A stretch of 41,915 nt of DNA from Kiritimatiellia bacterium (GTDB lineage Bacteria; Verrucomicrobiota; Kiritimatiellia; RFP12; UBA1067), in assembly GCA_017427485.1 (NCBI GenBank), contig JAFRSR010000063.1, forward strand, positions 1 to 41,915, in the 5' to 3' direction. The translations under genes and the position numbers were made by a program. Under the pieces are notes generated by a model. That model saw only the letters and a list, made by a program, of their open reading frames with translations. It searched no databases and was not told where the DNA came from. Positions 32,217 through 40,085 of this stretch are shown here, in pieces. Each line of letters starts with the position of its first letter. Position 1 is the first letter of the stretch.

Positions 32217-34280
32217 TCATTTTCCGTTCAGCCAAAGGATGTCCTCCGCCGAGAGGTCGTAGATCGACGAGGTGCGGTAGGCGCCGCCCCACGCCGTGCA
32301 GTGCGAGTTGAGGTGGCCGCGCTTGCGTTCGCCCGTGCGGTACTTGCTCCAGCGCGTCTGGAAGTACGCTTCGTTCTTCGCGCCGGGCGGACGCTCCAGC
32401 GCGAGCCAGATTTTTCTCTTCTCCGTGGGGAACCCCTGCGTACCGTTGCGCCAGATGAGTCTTGCCACGTCGCGCCAGAGCGGATTGCCGTCGATGCGCG
32501 AGAGCGCGATCAGGTCGGCGATCAGCACGCACCCGTAGTCGTCGAGCGCGGCGTGCTCGGTGCCGATGACGGTCGAGCCCGCCGGCTTCCAGTTGTACTT
32601 CGCGAAATCGGTCTCGGGCCCGTAGACGCCGTTGTGGCAGTAGAGCCACGAGAGGAAGTACCAGCCCGCCTTCTGGGCATACGTCAGATAGCGCGCGTCG
32701 CGCGTGCCCCGGTACATCGCCACCGCCGCGGTGAAGAACGGATGGATGCCCTCGCGGTCGATGCTCGCGCAGTCCATCGCGCCGCCCTTGCACTCAAAAT
32801 GGTCGATGTCGCGCGGATAGTAATAGGCGAACGCGCGGTCGATCGCCTGGCGCACCGCCTCGTCCCGCGTCAGCTGCCAATACCGCGCGAGCCCCATCAG
32901 CACATACCCGCCGCTGTCGCCGCCCCATTCGATCACCTCGCCGCTGTCAACGTCCCACGCCGAGCCGAGGTTGCCGTCCGCACGCTGGGTCTTCAGGATC
33001 GCCTGCGCGAGACGTCCCGCCGACGCCTCGAACTCGGCGGCGTCCCGGTTGTGCGCCTTCAGGAGGATCGAGAGGCGCGAGAGCTCGCCCACGCCCCAGC
33101 CGACGGACGAGGCGTCCAGACGGCGCCTGTCGGGACGAGGTCGCGCGAAGTGCCCGCTTGGCAGCTGGCGTTCGCGGATCCAGCTGCTAAAAACGGCAAG
33201 GCCGAACTCCACGTCCTTCGGCTTGTGGTTCCGGAGGCCGTATTCCACCGAGAGGCGCGCCAGCTGGAAGCTCTGCGACGCGAACCCGATCTCCGCGCCC
33301 GGATGGGGCAGGTATTCGCCGGGCTTGAGCCGCTTCGTCTTCGCGAGCGCGTCGCCCACCCACCAGTTGAGAGAGGGATTCTTCTCGATGTCGGCGATCG
33401 TCAGTCCCTTCGCATGGTTCGTATAGCAGTTGCCGAGTCCGGAGATCACGTCGTCGAGATAGGGGTTGTACCAGAAGCCCATCTTCGTCTTCCGGCGTCC
33501 CCAGTCCATGAACGCCTTGTCGAGACGCAGCACCTCCGAAACGGGCAGCTGCGCCGGCACGTCGGGCTTCAGGAGTTTCCAGGCAATGGGGAAGACCGCC
33601 GCGAACCCGTAATCCGGCCACGGTGGACGCCCCATGCACGCCCACGCCTTCGCCGTGAACGTCTCGCCCGGCTTGAGCGTGAGGGACGTGTCGTACCGCG
33701 GCGAGAACTTGCGCTTGTCGGTGTAGGAGACGGGCGCCTCGATGACGGGCCAGTAGATGAGATGGCGAAAAGAGCCGTCGGGCTTCTTTTCCATCGAACA
33801 GGAACTCACGTGCGAAGCCGTGTCGTCCACGGAGGCGAAGAGGGCAAACACCGTCTCCTTGTTTTCGGAAATGGTGCAGGAGGGAATGCCGCTCCGGTCG
33901 TAGGAGAAGATCCACGGTTCGCCGCCCTTCTCCCAGCCCGTCGGGATGTCCGGCGCGCCCCACGCGGCCGCGCGGTCGGGATTGTGCTGGTCGCCGGCGA
34001 TGGCCTGGACGAACGCGTTGCCGTTGTAGTTGACGCCGGGGATCAGGTAGCGCGTCGCCGCGAAGCCGGGCTCCGCCGCCAGCGCGAGCTGGAACGTCAC
34101 GTTCGTGGCGGCGGCGTTCTTCGCCGTCACCACGATCTGCCACACGTCGCCGTCGCGCCGTGCCGAGACGGTCGCGGCCAGCCCCGCCGTCTCGGGGATC
34201 GTCCGCGACAAAAACGCCACCGCTCCCGCCGCCGTTCCGGCCAGCAGCGCGGCCATTCCGATTGTCACCAGGTTTTTCAT
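32217..34280 (-). CDS. Secreted (alpha/alpha)-barrel protein, unknown carbohydrate-related function
   Basis: 687 residues from ATG 34280 (AAAGGA 8 nt upstream) with signal peptide [21 protein letters not shown]. Residues about 30-240 are beta-rich and end in [20 protein letters not shown], like the N-terminal sandwich of some glycoside hydrolases. Residues 270-680 consist of paired helices with aromatic motifs ([58 protein letters not shown]), as in helical-toroid hydrolases and lyases. I cannot assign a CAZy family. First gene of the operon with GH127, deoC and the HzsA-related gene; its stop overlaps a possible GH127 start. Confidence 0.8.
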   Translation of the reverse strand: MKNLVTIGMAALLAGTAAGAVAFLSRTIPETAGLAATVSARRDGDVWQIVVTAKNAAATNVTFQLALAAEPGFAATRYLIPGVNYNGNAFVQAIAGDQHNPDRAAAWGAPDIPTGWEKGGEPWIFSYDRSGIPSCTISENKETVFALFASVDDTASHVSSCSMEKKPDGSFRHLIYWPVIEAPVSYTDKRKFSPRYDTSLTLKPGETFTAKAWACMGRPPWPDYGFAAVFPIAWKLLKPDVPAQLPVSEVLRLDKAFMDWGRRKTKMGFWYNPYLDDVISGLGNCYTNHAKGLTIADIEKNPSLNWWVGDALAKTKRLKPGEYLPHPGAEIGFASQSFQLARLSVEYGLRNHKPKDVEFGLAVFSSWIRERQLPSGHFARPRPDRRRLDASSVGWGVGELSRLSILLKAHNRDAAEFEASAGRLAQAILKTQRADGNLGSAWDVDSGEVIEWGGDSGGYVLMGLARYWQLTRDEAVRQAIDRAFAYYYPRDIDHFECKGGAMDCASIDREGIHPFFTAAVAMYRGTRDARYLTYAQKAGWYFLSWLYCHNGVYGPETDFAKYNWKPAGSTVIGTEHAALDDYGCVLIADLIALSRIDGNPLWRDVARLIWRNGTQGFPTEKRKIWLALERPPGAKNEAYFQTRWSKYRTGERKRGHLNSHCTAWGGAYRTSSIYDLSAEDILWLNGK

Positions 34281-34300
34281 CGTCAAAATCCTTTGCGCAC

Positions 34301-34309
34301 ATTATACCA
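34301..34309 (-). promoter_or_regulatory. Extended -10 promoter (TGGTATAAT) of the carbohydrate operon
   Basis: Minus-strand TGG-TATAAT followed by GTGCGC; predicted start about 34294, 13 nt before ATG 34280, enough to include AAAGGA. Back-to-back with the dapL promoter. Confidence 0.65.
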
Positions 34310-34338
34310 CACTATTTCACGCCGAAGGGCGTCGCTTA

Positions 34339-34347
34339 TGGTATAAT
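34339..34347 (+). promoter_or_regulatory. Extended -10 promoter (TGGTATAAT) of dapL
   Basis: TGG-TATAAT followed by TTCCGCC; predicted start about 34354. AAGGAG at 34363 precedes ATG 34376. Only about 30 bp separate this box from the divergent one at 34301-34309, so the -35 zones overlap. Confidence 0.65.
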
Positions 34348-34375
34348 TTCCGCCAACCAACCAAGGAGAAATCGA

Positions 34376-35605
34376 ATGGTCCGCGTCAATGAAAACTACC
34401 TGAAGATTCAGGCATCCTATTTGTTCACCGAAATCGCCCATCGCGTCAAGGCCCATCAGGAGGCCCATCCCGAGGCAAAAGTCATCCGCCTCGGCATCGG
34501 CGACGTCACAGAGCCGCTCGCCCCCGCCGTGGTCGCCGCCCTCCACCGGGCCGTCGACGACGAGGCCGCCCGCGAGACGTTCCACGGCTACGGCCCCGAG
34601 CAGGGTTACGCCTTCCTGCGCGAGGCCGTCGCGAAGAACGACTTCCAGGACCATGGCCTCGACGTGGCCGCCGACGAGATCTTCATCTCCGACGGCGCGA
34701 AGTGCGACTGCGGCAATATCCAGGAACTCTTCGGCGCAGACGTGAAGATCGCCGTCACCGACCCCGTCTATCCCGTCTACGTGGATACCAACGTGATGGC
34801 CGGCCGCACCGGCGCCTCGGCGAACGGACGCTATTCCGGGCTCGTCTACCTCTCCTGTTCGGCGGCGAACGGGTTCGTTCCCTCCCCCGCCGACCTCCCC
34901 GAGCCGGTGGACATCGTCTACCTCTGCTACCCCAACAACCCCACGGGCGCCACCGCCACGAAGGAGCAGCTCCAGGCGTGGGTGGACTGGGCGAACGCGA
35001 ACAAGGCGCTCGTCCTCTTCGATGCCGCCTACGAGGCGTTCATCCGCACGCCCGGCATTCCCCACTCCATCTACGAGTGTCCCGGCGCGCGCTCCTGCGC
35101 GATCGAGTTCCGCAGCTATTCGAAGACGGCGGGCTTCACCGGCATCCGTTGCGGCTACACGGTCGTGCCGAAGGGACTCGTCGCGTGGAAGGCCGACGGC
35201 ACTCCGGTCGAGCTGCGCCCCTTCTGGACACGCCGCCAGACGACGAAGTTCAACGGCTGCAGCTACATCACCCAACGCGGCGCCGAAGCGGTCTACTCCC
35301 CCGAGGGCGCCGCCCAGACGAAGGCCACCATCGACTTCTACCTTGAAAATGCCAAGCTGATGAAGGACGCGCTTACCAAGCTCGGCTACACCGTCACCGG
35401 CGGCACCGATTCCCCCTACCTCTGGGTGAACGTCAAGGGCGACTCCTGGGCCTTCTTCGACAAGCTGCTCCAGGAGGCGAACGTCGTCACCACGCCGGGC
35501 GCCGGGTTCGGCCAGGCCGGCGAGGGCTTCATCCGCATCTCCGCGTTCAACTCACGCGAGAACGTCCTCGAAGCGATCGGCCGCCTCTCCTCCGTCCTCG
35601 CCTGA
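34376..35605 (+). CDS. dapL: LL-diaminopimelate aminotransferase
   Basis: 409 residues. A PLP aminotransferase that converts tetrahydrodipicolinate directly to LL-diaminopimelate for lysine and peptidoglycan. The N-terminus [20 protein letters not shown], the segment [18 protein letters not shown] and the PLP-lysine motif [19 protein letters not shown] are diagnostic of DapL. The start ATG 34376 has AAGGAG and an extended -10 box; the open frame upstream is non-coding. The gene stands alone, followed by hairpin repeats. This single-step pathway is typical of PVC bacteria, plants and some others. Confidence 0.96.
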   Translation: MVRVNENYLKIQASYLFTEIAHRVKAHQEAHPEAKVIRLGIGDVTEPLAPAVVAALHRAVDDEAARETFHGYGPEQGYAFLREAVAKNDFQDHGLDVAADEIFISDGAKCDCGNIQELFGADVKIAVTDPVYPVYVDTNVMAGRTGASANGRYSGLVYLSCSAANGFVPSPADLPEPVDIVYLCYPNNPTGATATKEQLQAWVDWANANKALVLFDAAYEAFIRTPGIPHSIYECPGARSCAIEFRSYSKTAGFTGIRCGYTVVPKGLVAWKADGTPVELRPFWTRRQTTKFNGCSYITQRGAEAVYSPEGAAQTKATIDFYLENAKLMKDALTKLGYTVTGGTDSPYLWVNVKGDSWAFFDKLLQEANVVTTPGAGFGQAGEGFIRISAFNSRENVLEAIGRLSSVLA

Positions 35606-35614
35606 CGGGCAAGT

Positions 35615-35680
35615 TAGGACGGAACGAGCGGAAGAACTGGGGCAAGGTCATGAGAAATCAGGACGGAACGAGCGGAGGAA
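35615..35680. repeat. Two truncated copies of the GGAACGAGCG hairpin repeat
   Basis: TTAGGACGGAACGAGCGG (35615-35632) and ATCAGGACGGAACGAGCGG (35657-35675) match the left half of the full hairpins and then diverge. They lie between dapL and the HEAT-domain gene. Confidence 0.65.
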
Positions 35681-35697
35681 CCAGACATCTGCCGACA

Positions 35698-35733
35698 ATC
35701 AGGACGGAACGAGCGAAGCGAGTGAGTCCTGAT
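35698..35733. repeat. Hairpin repeat, full copy 1 (ATCAGGAC stem)
   Basis: Arms ATCAGGAC and GTCCTGAT (8 bp) flank the conserved 20-nt core GGAACGAGCGAAGCGAGTGA. The ATG of the downstream gene (35732-35734) begins in the right arm. Confidence 0.85.
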
Positions 35734-36622
35734 GGCTCGTGATCCCCAGAAGATCCTCCAGCACCAGCAACGCGAGCGCGCGCTGGAGCTGGGGCGTGGG
35801 AACGACTCGACCGCGGTCCGCGAGCTGGCGGTTCTGCTGAAGAGTCCGTTCCCGGACGTCCGCCGGCTGGCGGCGTCGGCGATGGGGAAGCTCGCGCCGC
35901 TTCGTCCGGCCAGCCAGATGGTCGTTGCGGCGCTCCGGATGCCCGCCCTCTCCGATTCCCATCCCCAGGTCCGCCAATACGCGTTGAAGGCGCTTGCCAA
36001 ATACCCCGAGACGGCCGCCTTCTTCCTCGACGAGTTCCGCGACATCGGGCGCAACGACTCGCTGCCAAGCTATGTCCGAACCGCCGCCGCCGAGTTGGTC
36101 GCCGCGATCGAGAACTCCCTTCGGGAAAGAGACGCGGCGAAGACGAACCGCTGCCGTCGGTGTTCCCGGGTCATCTCCGAGGAGGAGTTCATCCGGTCGA
36201 TGGACCGGTTCACCCGTCCCTACTGCACCCACTGCTTCGACGAAGTCCTCCTCGAAGGCGCGAACTTCGAGGCCACCGTCGAGGGGGCGAAGGAGAAGAT
36301 GTCCGTCGACGGCACGGCCGTCCAGTCGAACGGGGAGAAGCGAATTGCCGACTGGCTGGCAGCCCACCAGATCGTCTACCTCTACGACGAGCGCTACCGC
36401 ATCGCGAGGGACACGCTCATCCGCCCCGACTTCTATCTCCCCGAGTTCGACCTCTACATCGAATATTGGGGAATGGACACGCCCGAATACAACGCCAACC
36501 ACCAGAAGAAGCTGTGGCTCTACCAAAGGGCCGGCAAGAAGCTGGTCTCCCTCTCCTTCCGCGATCTGCCTTCCCTCGAAGACGTCCTTTCCCTCAAACT
36601 CTCCCGCTACATCCGCCTCTAG
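35732..36622 (+). CDS. HEAT-repeat / zinc-ribbon / PD-(D/E)XK nuclease-like fusion protein
   Basis: 296 residues. Residues 1-130 are HEAT-like helical repeats (STAVRELAVLLKSPFPDVRR, HPQVRQYALKALAKYPE). A treble-clef-like zinc site follows with C141, C144, C165 and C168 (CRRC, CTHC). Residues 195-296 resemble small PD-(D/E)XK endonuclease domains: E202 in NGEKRIADWL, then RPDFYLPEFDLYIEYWG with D233 and E244, as in the nuclease tails of some helicases. I do not know a named family with this order. Start ATG 35732 lies in the arm of a hairpin repeat and has no good ribosome-binding site; no other start is near. Flanked on both sides by hairpin repeats. A nucleic-acid processing or defence role is inference. 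Confidence 0.8.
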   Translation: MARDPQKILQHQQRERALELGRGNDSTAVRELAVLLKSPFPDVRRLAASAMGKLAPLRPASQMVVAALRMPALSDSHPQVRQYALKALAKYPETAAFFLDEFRDIGRNDSLPSYVRTAAAELVAAIENSLRERDAAKTNRCRRCSRVISEEEFIRSMDRFTRPYCTHCFDEVLLEGANFEATVEGAKEKMSVDGTAVQSNGEKRIADWLAAHQIVYLYDERYRIARDTLIRPDFYLPEFDLYIEYWGMDTPEYNANHQKKLWLYQRAGKKLVSLSFRDLPSLEDVLSLKLSRYIRL

Positions 36623-36649
36623 CCCCCCGGTGCTCCCTCCTCCCTCTCC

Positions 36650-36687
36650 GGTTCGGACTCACTCGCTCCGCTCGTTCCGTCCGAACC
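36650..36687. repeat. Hairpin repeat, full copy 2, inverted (GGTTCGGAC stem)
   Basis: Arms GGTTCGGAC and GTCCGAACC (9 bp) flank the reverse complement of the core with one change (GGAACGAGCGGAGCGAGTGA). It lies 28 bp after the stop of the HEAT-nuclease gene. Arm sequence differs from the other copies but still pairs. Confidence 0.85.
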
Positions 36688-36787
36688 AACCACCTAGAGC
36701 GAATGTGCCCCAACAGCTCACAGGGCGGAACGAGCGCCCCTCAGGGCAGCCCCCCGTCAAGACAAGGAGCGGGAAGAAGTCACCGCT

Positions 36788-36829
36788 CCCGTCAGGGCGG
36801 AACGAGCGAAGCGAGTGAGCCCTGACGGG
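36788..36829. repeat. Hairpin repeat, full copy 3 (CCCGTCAGGGC stem)
   Basis: 11-bp arms CCCGTCAGGGC and GCCCTGACGGG flank the exact 20-nt core. Preceded by a GGAGCGG/CCGCTCC stem. Confidence 0.85.
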
Positions 36830-36929
36830 AATCGAACCGAGCGTCCCACCAATCTTTCCTTTCCCCTTCGCCGCCATTCCTTTCCCTCCCCCTTTAGTGC
36901 GGAAGGAGCGGGAAGGAGTCACCGCTCCC

Positions 36930-36965
36930 GTCAGGGCGGAACGAGCGAAGCGAGTGAGCCCTGAC
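36930..36965. repeat. Hairpin repeat, full copy 4 (GTCAGGGC stem)
   Basis: 8-bp arms GTCAGGGC and GCCCTGAC flank the exact core. It is part of a direct duplication of about 60 bp with copy 3; the outer pairs present in copy 3 are broken here. Confidence 0.85.
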
Positions 36966-37098
36966 AGGAAAGGAAGGAACCAGAACCGGTCGGGATTCCC
37001 TCTGGGGGTCAGCGGGGAAATAGGGGCATGCCGGAGGGGGCTTGACGAAGCAACGCCGAGAACCCTAGACGAACGTCAGATACCCCTTTTGGCCAAAT

Positions 37099-40017
37099 CT
37101 ACTTGACCTGCTTTCCGTGCAGTATCTTCGGATCGTTGAACCCGCCGAGGCGCAGCCAACAGGAATTGCATTCGCACTTGTCGTCACGTCCGCAGGTGCC
37201 GCGTATGTCATGCCATCTGCTCGGCACGATGGCGCCTTGGATAAGCGCGAGGAACCGCAGGTACTGCGGATCGTCCTTGCCGGTGAAAGGTTTCTCCCAT
37301 TGTCCCCAGCCGCCTGCCGATTCTGGCAACGCCGCCAGCAGGACGCGGCTCTTCGCCGCATCTGCCCGGTTGACGAGCGCCTCGATGGGTTCCGACGCCC
37401 GCGCGACTCCCCACCGTTCCGTAACGGCCGCCCGCAGCGCCTTCTCGCCTTTCGGGTCGATGGCATTGAGGTCAGGACGGTTCCAGCCGTAGCCGCCACC
37501 GATGGAATAGCCTGGCACGTTGGAGTCGAGCCAGAGGATGAGCGTCTTCCACTCTTCGTCCGACAGCCGTGCTCCGCCATGTCCGCGCTTGATCCGCCAC
37601 GTGAGCGGACTCGCGGCAGCGTAGTAGTCATACGCCTTCGACTCGATCGTCTCCGCATAGCACCACGCCGTCGCGATCTGCATCTTCTTCCCGGACCTCC
37701 TGACGGGCTTGTCGAGAACCCCATCCTTGAAGCTCCATCTCTCGTACAGCAGGTTCAGGACGCCGTTCGTGCCGATGAGCGAATACGGTTTCTTCGGCCC
37801 CTTGTACGCGCCCAGCCCATGACACGAAATGCAGTGCCGGTCGAAGATCGGCTGGACGCTGCGCACGTAGCTGATGGGTCCAGAATAGCCCAGCTCCACC
37901 TCCTTGACGGGGAAGTCGGGTTCCCTGCCCTGCGGACGCTTCACCAGCGGCGCCGCCGACATCTTGTTTTCGTGGCAACCGGCACACCCCTGAACCTCCC
38001 CCTTCTGCGCGTAGATCTCCGAACGCATCGTCATCACCGCCATACCGTTGGTGTCAACGGCCTGCAGCTGGATGGGCGTTTCCGCCGGAATCTTGAAGTA
38101 CGCGCTGCCGTCTTTCCCGACCGGCACCGTCCCGAGCGTTTCGCGGTAGTAGGCGTAGTCCGATCCCGGCGCCCACGACTCGCGCCGGCACGCGTTCATG
38201 TTGATCATCTTGTTGATCCGGATCGCGGCCACGCTGTTGGACGGAATGGGGTAGCGGCAGTCATACACGTTCTGGAGATACAGGGTTCCATCGGCTGGCG
38301 CCTTGTCAGGCGGCGGCAGATTCGACGCCACCACCGGCGGCCGGCTGCGTTTCACCACGGGCGTCGGGTTGAACGTGCCCCATTCCGGATCCTGGTAGAT
38401 GAGTTCGCGACCGCCCAGACGGTCCACCAGCCAGACCCCGTAGCTGCGCGGGTTCTGCCAGTGGCTGCGAATCTCGACTTTGTCATAGTGCGGATGCCCC
38501 TTCGGATAGCCAAACGAATCGGGCGAATACGAGGCGAAGAAAAGCGTATCGTTGACGGGCATCGGGTCCATGTAGGAGCCCTGCTGGAACCACCCTTCGC
38601 TTTCGAGGATTCCCGTATCGGGCGTGATGCGCGTGAGCGGCTCTTCGCCGTCCTGTCCGGCAAGTGGATCGATGAGCACGAGCGTACCCGTGGAGAACAT
38701 GTGGTGCGCGCCCGCGACGCCCACGATGAACCGCGTCCCCGGAACCTGCTGCGCGGCCGCGCAGCTGCGCATGGTGGTGCAGTAGTTGCCGTAGATGATG
38801 TCCACGGCCGTGCCGTCCGGACGCGCCACCCACAGTCCGGCATACCGCGACGCGACGCGGTCCACGTAGTCCCAGCGCGTGTAGACGACGCGCCCGTCGT
38901 CCAGGATGCTCGGCCGCCACTCGTTGGCCTCCGCGAATGAGAATTGACGGATGTTCGTGGCTCCCGGCGGGTCGAGGACGCCCCGCCCTACCGACTCCGG
39001 CGGGTCGAGGACGCCCCGCCCTACCGATGTACGAACGCATGGTAGGGCGCGGCCTCCGGACGCGCCGCCATCCGGCGGTAGGTCGGCGCGGTAGAGAAGG
39101 AACGACGGCACGTAGCGCCCCCAGTGGCAACGGCCGTAGTTCTGCGCGCGCGTGGAGGTGAACACGAAGCCGCCGCCCGGCAGATAGCATGGATCGGCGT
39201 CTTCGATGAGGACGGTGCAGAGATTGTTCGGCGTGGTCAGGGGATCGCCTGGCCCGCCCGTCAGCTGACGCACCCAGCTGCCGTCGACCGCTGCCTCATA
39301 GATGAAGTAGCGGTGGTGCATCACCGAAAACTCGTCGGCGTCGGCCGTGGGATTGAGGTTCGGGTTCGTTGGGTCGGATTCACGGACTTCCGCCACCACG
39401 GGCGGACGCGTCTCGCCGGCCGCGCCGCGCCGCATGACGCTCGGCGCATGGACCTTGCGCGGATCGACGGGCGGACGACGCGTATGGTCGTTGAACGCGA
39501 AGATCACGCGGTCCGCGTTCCAATGGAGGCATGGGTTGAGGGTGCATCCTTCCGGTAACTTGTCGCCCAACAGCACGCGCTTGTGCGGCACGGACTTCCA
39601 GTTTTCGATAGTGACGAGTCCGGGACCTGGACGCGACCAGCGCCCCGCATACTGGTCCGTCATGCCGGCCTCCTCGGAGAACGGCAGGCCACGCTGCACG
39701 GCGAGAAGGTTGGCGAACTGCAGGTCGGGATGCATGAAGAGGATACGACGGCGCACCGACATGATCGCTCGCTCCGCCGCGTATTTCTCGCCCGGCGTCG
39801 CAGCCTTGGCGTACCATTCCTTGTCGATCGACAATTCGTCGGCAAGGGGTTTCAGCTTGTCCGCCGGAACGCTCTTCGCGACGTATTCGAGCGTCCGTTC
39901 AGCGAGCGCGATCTTCTCCTCCGCCGTTCGCGCCGGCGGATAGACCGCGAGCTTTTCCGCATGGGCCAGCCCTGCGGCAACGAACACCAGCGAAAAAAGA
40001 AGTATTCTGCACATCAT
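37099..40017 (-). CDS. Second HzsA-related cytochrome c-like protein
   Basis: 972 residues from ATG 40017 (AAGGAGG 5 nt upstream; an adjacent ATG at 40014) with signal peptide MMCRILLFSLVFVAAGLAHA. Propeller-like regions are similar to those of the 26704 gene (VVYTRWDYVDRVASRYAGLW, GGGFVFTSTRAQNYGRCHWG). Haem motifs are CAGCH (678) and CISCH (729). In place of a third CXXCH the C-terminus has a cysteine cluster, C942, C948, C950 and C953 (CX5CXCX2C), ending CWLRLGG without histidine. At residues of about 330-352 a 33-bp in-frame duplication encodes SVGRGVLDPPE twice, derived from the GGTAGGGCG repeat. Function unknown; 68 nt after the sialidase-like gene, likely one operon. Confidence 0.85.
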   Translation of the reverse strand: MMCRILLFSLVFVAAGLAHAEKLAVYPPARTAEEKIALAERTLEYVAKSVPADKLKPLADELSIDKEWYAKAATPGEKYAAERAIMSVRRRILFMHPDLQFANLLAVQRGLPFSEEAGMTDQYAGRWSRPGPGLVTIENWKSVPHKRVLLGDKLPEGCTLNPCLHWNADRVIFAFNDHTRRPPVDPRKVHAPSVMRRGAAGETRPPVVAEVRESDPTNPNLNPTADADEFSVMHHRYFIYEAAVDGSWVRQLTGGPGDPLTTPNNLCTVLIEDADPCYLPGGGFVFTSTRAQNYGRCHWGRYVPSFLLYRADLPPDGGASGGRALPCVRTSVGRGVLDPPESVGRGVLDPPGATNIRQFSFAEANEWRPSILDDGRVVYTRWDYVDRVASRYAGLWVARPDGTAVDIIYGNYCTTMRSCAAAQQVPGTRFIVGVAGAHHMFSTGTLVLIDPLAGQDGEEPLTRITPDTGILESEGWFQQGSYMDPMPVNDTLFFASYSPDSFGYPKGHPHYDKVEIRSHWQNPRSYGVWLVDRLGGRELIYQDPEWGTFNPTPVVKRSRPPVVASNLPPPDKAPADGTLYLQNVYDCRYPIPSNSVAAIRINKMINMNACRRESWAPGSDYAYYRETLGTVPVGKDGSAYFKIPAETPIQLQAVDTNGMAVMTMRSEIYAQKGEVQGCAGCHENKMSAAPLVKRPQGREPDFPVKEVELGYSGPISYVRSVQPIFDRHCISCHGLGAYKGPKKPYSLIGTNGVLNLLYERWSFKDGVLDKPVRRSGKKMQIATAWCYAETIESKAYDYYAAASPLTWRIKRGHGGARLSDEEWKTLILWLDSNVPGYSIGGGYGWNRPDLNAIDPKGEKALRAAVTERWGVARASEPIEALVNRADAAKSRVLLAALPESAGGWGQWEKPFTGKDDPQYLRFLALIQGAIVPSRWHDIRGTCGRDDKCECNSCWLRLGGFNDPKILHGKQVK
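38964..39027. repeat. 33-bp tandem repeat inside the HzsA-related gene
   Basis: A 31-nt identical block occurs at 38964-38994 and 38997-39027 (period 33), starting CCGGCGGGTCGAGGACGCCC. Reverse complement begins TCGGTAGGGCGGGGCG. Thirty-three bases keep the reading frame. An inverted relative follows at 39041-39069 (GGTAGGGCGCGGCCTCCGGA). Confidence 0.85.
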
Positions 40018-40085
40018 CGTTTCCTCCTTGATTTTCAACTGCCTGCCGGCATCTCTCAACCGCAGAAGTTTTCGGGTTTAGCGCG

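Larger units (their letters stand above)
36623..37098. other. Repeat-filled intergenic region
   Basis: No gene. It holds three full hairpin repeats, one partial copy (36719-36738), and a duplicated block (36766-36826 and 36906-36965) in which a GGAGCGG...CCGCTCC hairpin immediately precedes the main hairpin. The last 130 bp before the HzsA-related gene end show nothing recognisable. Confidence 0.7.

Noticed and set aside
31983..34346. Plus-strand open frame of 787 codons
   Set aside because: Antisense shadow of the GH127 gene and of the 687-residue secreted protein; composition is Arg/Ala/Val-rich with no fold-like pattern.
35615..36965. CRISPR-like array
   Set aside because: Copies are irregularly spaced (over 100 bp in places), in both orientations, flank a gene and have no spacer-sized intervals or cas genes.
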